Assembly: GCF_001280845.1 (NCBI RefSeq)
Contig: NZ_LGHP01000001.1
Location: 3,436,418-3,500,417 of the forward strand
DNA length: 64,000 bases
Source of the DNA: Bacillus sp. FJAT-28004
GTDB lineage: Bacteria; Bacillota; Bacilli; Paenibacillales; Paenibacillaceae
Direction: 5' to 3'
Shown here: positions 62,517-64,000 of the stretch, piece after piece
Position numbering within the stretch: the first letter of the stretch is position 1
Layout of the letters: the number at the start of each line of letters is the position of its first letter
Translations under genes and position numbers: made by a program
Notes under the pieces: generated by a model
Database searches by the model: none
What the model was told of the DNA's origin: nothing
The model's input: only the letters and a program-made list of their open reading frames with translations

Positions 62517-64000
62517 GTGACAAACAAAACCGCCCATCTTATTTCCCACACCCATTGGGACCGTGAATGGTACATGCCTTACGAATACCACCATACGCTG
62601 CTCGCAGAGCTAATGAACGATTTGCTTCGCATCTTGGAAGAGGATGACAGCTTCCGCAGCTTTCATCTGGACGGACAGACGATCATTATTGAAGACTATC
62701 TACAGATTCATCCTGAGAAACGGGAAGTGCTCGAGAAATACATTCGAGAAGGCCGGATTATTATCGGTCCATGGTATGTGCTGCAAGATGAATTTCTGAC
62801 AAGCTCCGAGGCGAATGTCCGCAACTTGTTAATTGGGCATCAAGATGCTGCTTATTATGGCGTTATTTCGAAGCTTGGTTATTTCCCCGATTCCTTCGGC
62901 AATATGGGGCAGGCTCCACAAATGCTGAAACAAGCAGATATTGATACCGCTGTGTTTGGACGGGGTGTTAAGCCGACCGGCTTCGATAATATGGTCGGTG
63001 AAACGACTGGCTCCAGCTATGAATCTCCCTATTCAGAAATGCACTGGACCTCTCCTGACGGTTCGACCGTGCTGGGACTGCTTTTCGCAAACTGGTACAA
63101 CAACGGGATGGAAGTGCCGACTGATCCAGAAGAAGCGAAAGCCTATTGGACCAAACGGCTAGGCGATGCCAGCAAATATGCTTCTACACCAGAGCTTCTA
63201 TTCATGAACGGCTGTGACCATCAGCCTATTCAGACCAACTTAACCGAGGGCATCCGCACGGCAAGCGAGCTTTTCCCAGACGTCACCTTTGTTCATTCCA
63301 GCTTTGAGCAATATATCGAAGCGTTGAAGGGACAGCTGCCTTCCCATTTGACGACGGTCGAAGGCGAGCTGCGCAGCCAGCATACAGACGGATGGAGTAC
63401 GCTCGTCAACACGGCTTCCGCTCGGGTTTACTTGAAGCAGCTCAATCAACAGGGACAAACCTTGCTGGAGAAAGGCGCTGAGCCTCTAGCTGCACTTGCT
63501 CATTTGGTTAGCAGTCAAAGCTATCCGCATCAGCTATTGACCTATGCCTGGAAGACGCTTATGCAAAATCATCCTCATGACAGTATTTGCGGCTGCAGCG
63601 TAGACGAAGTGCATCAGGAAATGGTGACGCGATTCGATAAGAGCCGCCATACGGCCGAATCCATCATAGCGGAGAGCCTGCGTGCAATTACGGGACAGAT
63701 CGATACAAGCGGGGTTAAAGCCTGGGCAGAATCCAGTGTGCCTGTTGCTATTTTCAACATGACGGGTTGGGAGCGCAGCGGTACAGTTAGCGTGGAGCTA
63801 ATCATTGCCAAAGCTTATTTCAAGGAAGGGCCTAACCCTGCTGCCATTGCTGAGCGGCTTGAGAAGCTTCCGCTTCATTTGGAGAATGGGGCTCTGCTGG
63901 ATGACGAGGGTTATGCTATTGCTGCCAAAGTGGAGGATTTAGGCGTTCATTTCGGTTATGAGCTGCCGAAGGATAAATTCCGCCAGCCTTATATGGCTCG
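62517..64000 (+). CDS. GH38 alpha-mannosidase, N-terminal part (cut by window edge)
   Basis: The first 494 codons are visible; the frame is open to the window end. The start GTG follows AGGAGG by nine bases. The N-terminus reads MTNKTAHLISHTHWDREWY, with the zinc-binding His-x-His and Asp of GH38 (residues 11-15). FPDSFGNMGQAPQ gives the catalytic nucleophile Asp125, and NHPHDSICGCSVDEVH near 355 is the downstream active-site and zinc loop. No signal peptide: a cytosolic enzyme trimming mannose from imported glycans. Divergent from the sugar importer genes. Confidence 0.93.
   Translation, partial: MTNKTAHLISHTHWDREWYMPYEYHHTLLAELMNDLLRILEEDDSFRSFHLDGQTIIIEDYLQIHPEKREVLEKYIREGRIIIGPWYVLQDEFLTSSEANVRNLLIGHQDAAYYGVISKLGYFPDSFGNMGQAPQMLKQADIDTAVFGRGVKPTGFDNMVGETTGSSYESPYSEMHWTSPDGSTVLGLLFANWYNNGMEVPTDPEEAKAYWTKRLGDASKYASTPELLFMNGCDHQPIQTNLTEGIRTASELFPDVTFVHSSFEQYIEALKGQLPSHLTTVEGELRSQHTDGWSTLVNTASARVYLKQLNQQGQTLLEKGAEPLAALAHLVSSQSYPHQLLTYAWKTLMQNHPHDSICGCSVDEVHQEMVTRFDKSRHTAESIIAESLRAITGQIDTSGVKAWAESSVPVAIFNMTGWERSGTVSVELIIAKAYFKEGPNPAAIAERLEKLPLHLENGALLDDEGYAIAAKVEDLGVHFGYELPKDKFRQPYMA

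Overview
The window looks like a chromosomal segment of a Paenibacillus-type Gram-positive bacterium. The evidence is the moderate G+C content, strong GGAGG ribosome sites, frequent TTG and GTG starts, an LtaS-type lipoteichoic acid synthase, PerR, a BmrCD-type drug exporter, GlnRS, and LplB/LplC-type sugar importers paired with membrane-bound AraC regulators. No rRNA, tRNA, CRISPR array, phage module or intact insertion sequence was seen.

Layout. 0-8 kb: edge of a TetR gene with an operator-promoter, hisC with a coupled membrane gene, a GNAT-phosphatase-VanZ operon, mobA, glnS and a sodium symporter, then a 1.1-kb non-coding stretch. 8.6-18.8 kb: glutathione peroxidase under an OhrR-like site, DUF2252 and ccdC, an orphan PD-(D/E)XK nuclease-like gene, a roughly 600-bp heptanucleotide array, catalase, a degenerate-receiver regulator, perR, a 50-bp repeat array, a small transcription unit, and cardiolipin synthase. 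19-27 kb: dGTPase, nucleoside hydrolase, DUF1540, VanY peptidase, LtaS, and an asparaginase-VOC-Bcp operon. 27-35 kb: a solute-binding lipoprotein beside a Btr-like regulator with a Fur box, PadR, and a marR-MMPL efflux operon. 35-52.5 kb: a cysteine-free FAD protein, a GGDEF/EAL protein, a secreted protein, a chemoreceptor, bmrCD behind a leader-peptide attenuator, hmp facing a minimal Crp-like regulator, an HPP-like membrane protein, a Rad3/DinG helicase-nuclease and a PP2C phosphatase. 52.8-64 kb: a glycan-use locus with a clan-A glycoside hydrolase, an AraC sensor-regulator, an ABC sugar importer and a GH38 alpha-mannosidase cut by the window end.

How the genes work together. Peroxide defence recurs: gpx, katA, perR and bcp, with PerR-like boxes before katA and perR and an OhrR-like box before gpx. 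Two drug-export units appear, one repressor-controlled (MarR/MMPL) and one apparently attenuation-controlled (BmrCD). Nitrosative stress is represented by hmp with an FNR-type site at about -41.5. The right end imports and hydrolyses mannose-containing or related glycans. The most notable structures are the bmr leader with three tandem hairpins, the heptanucleotide array with G-quadruplex potential, the convergent hmp and mini-Crp pair, and the perR-linked pseudo-receiver.
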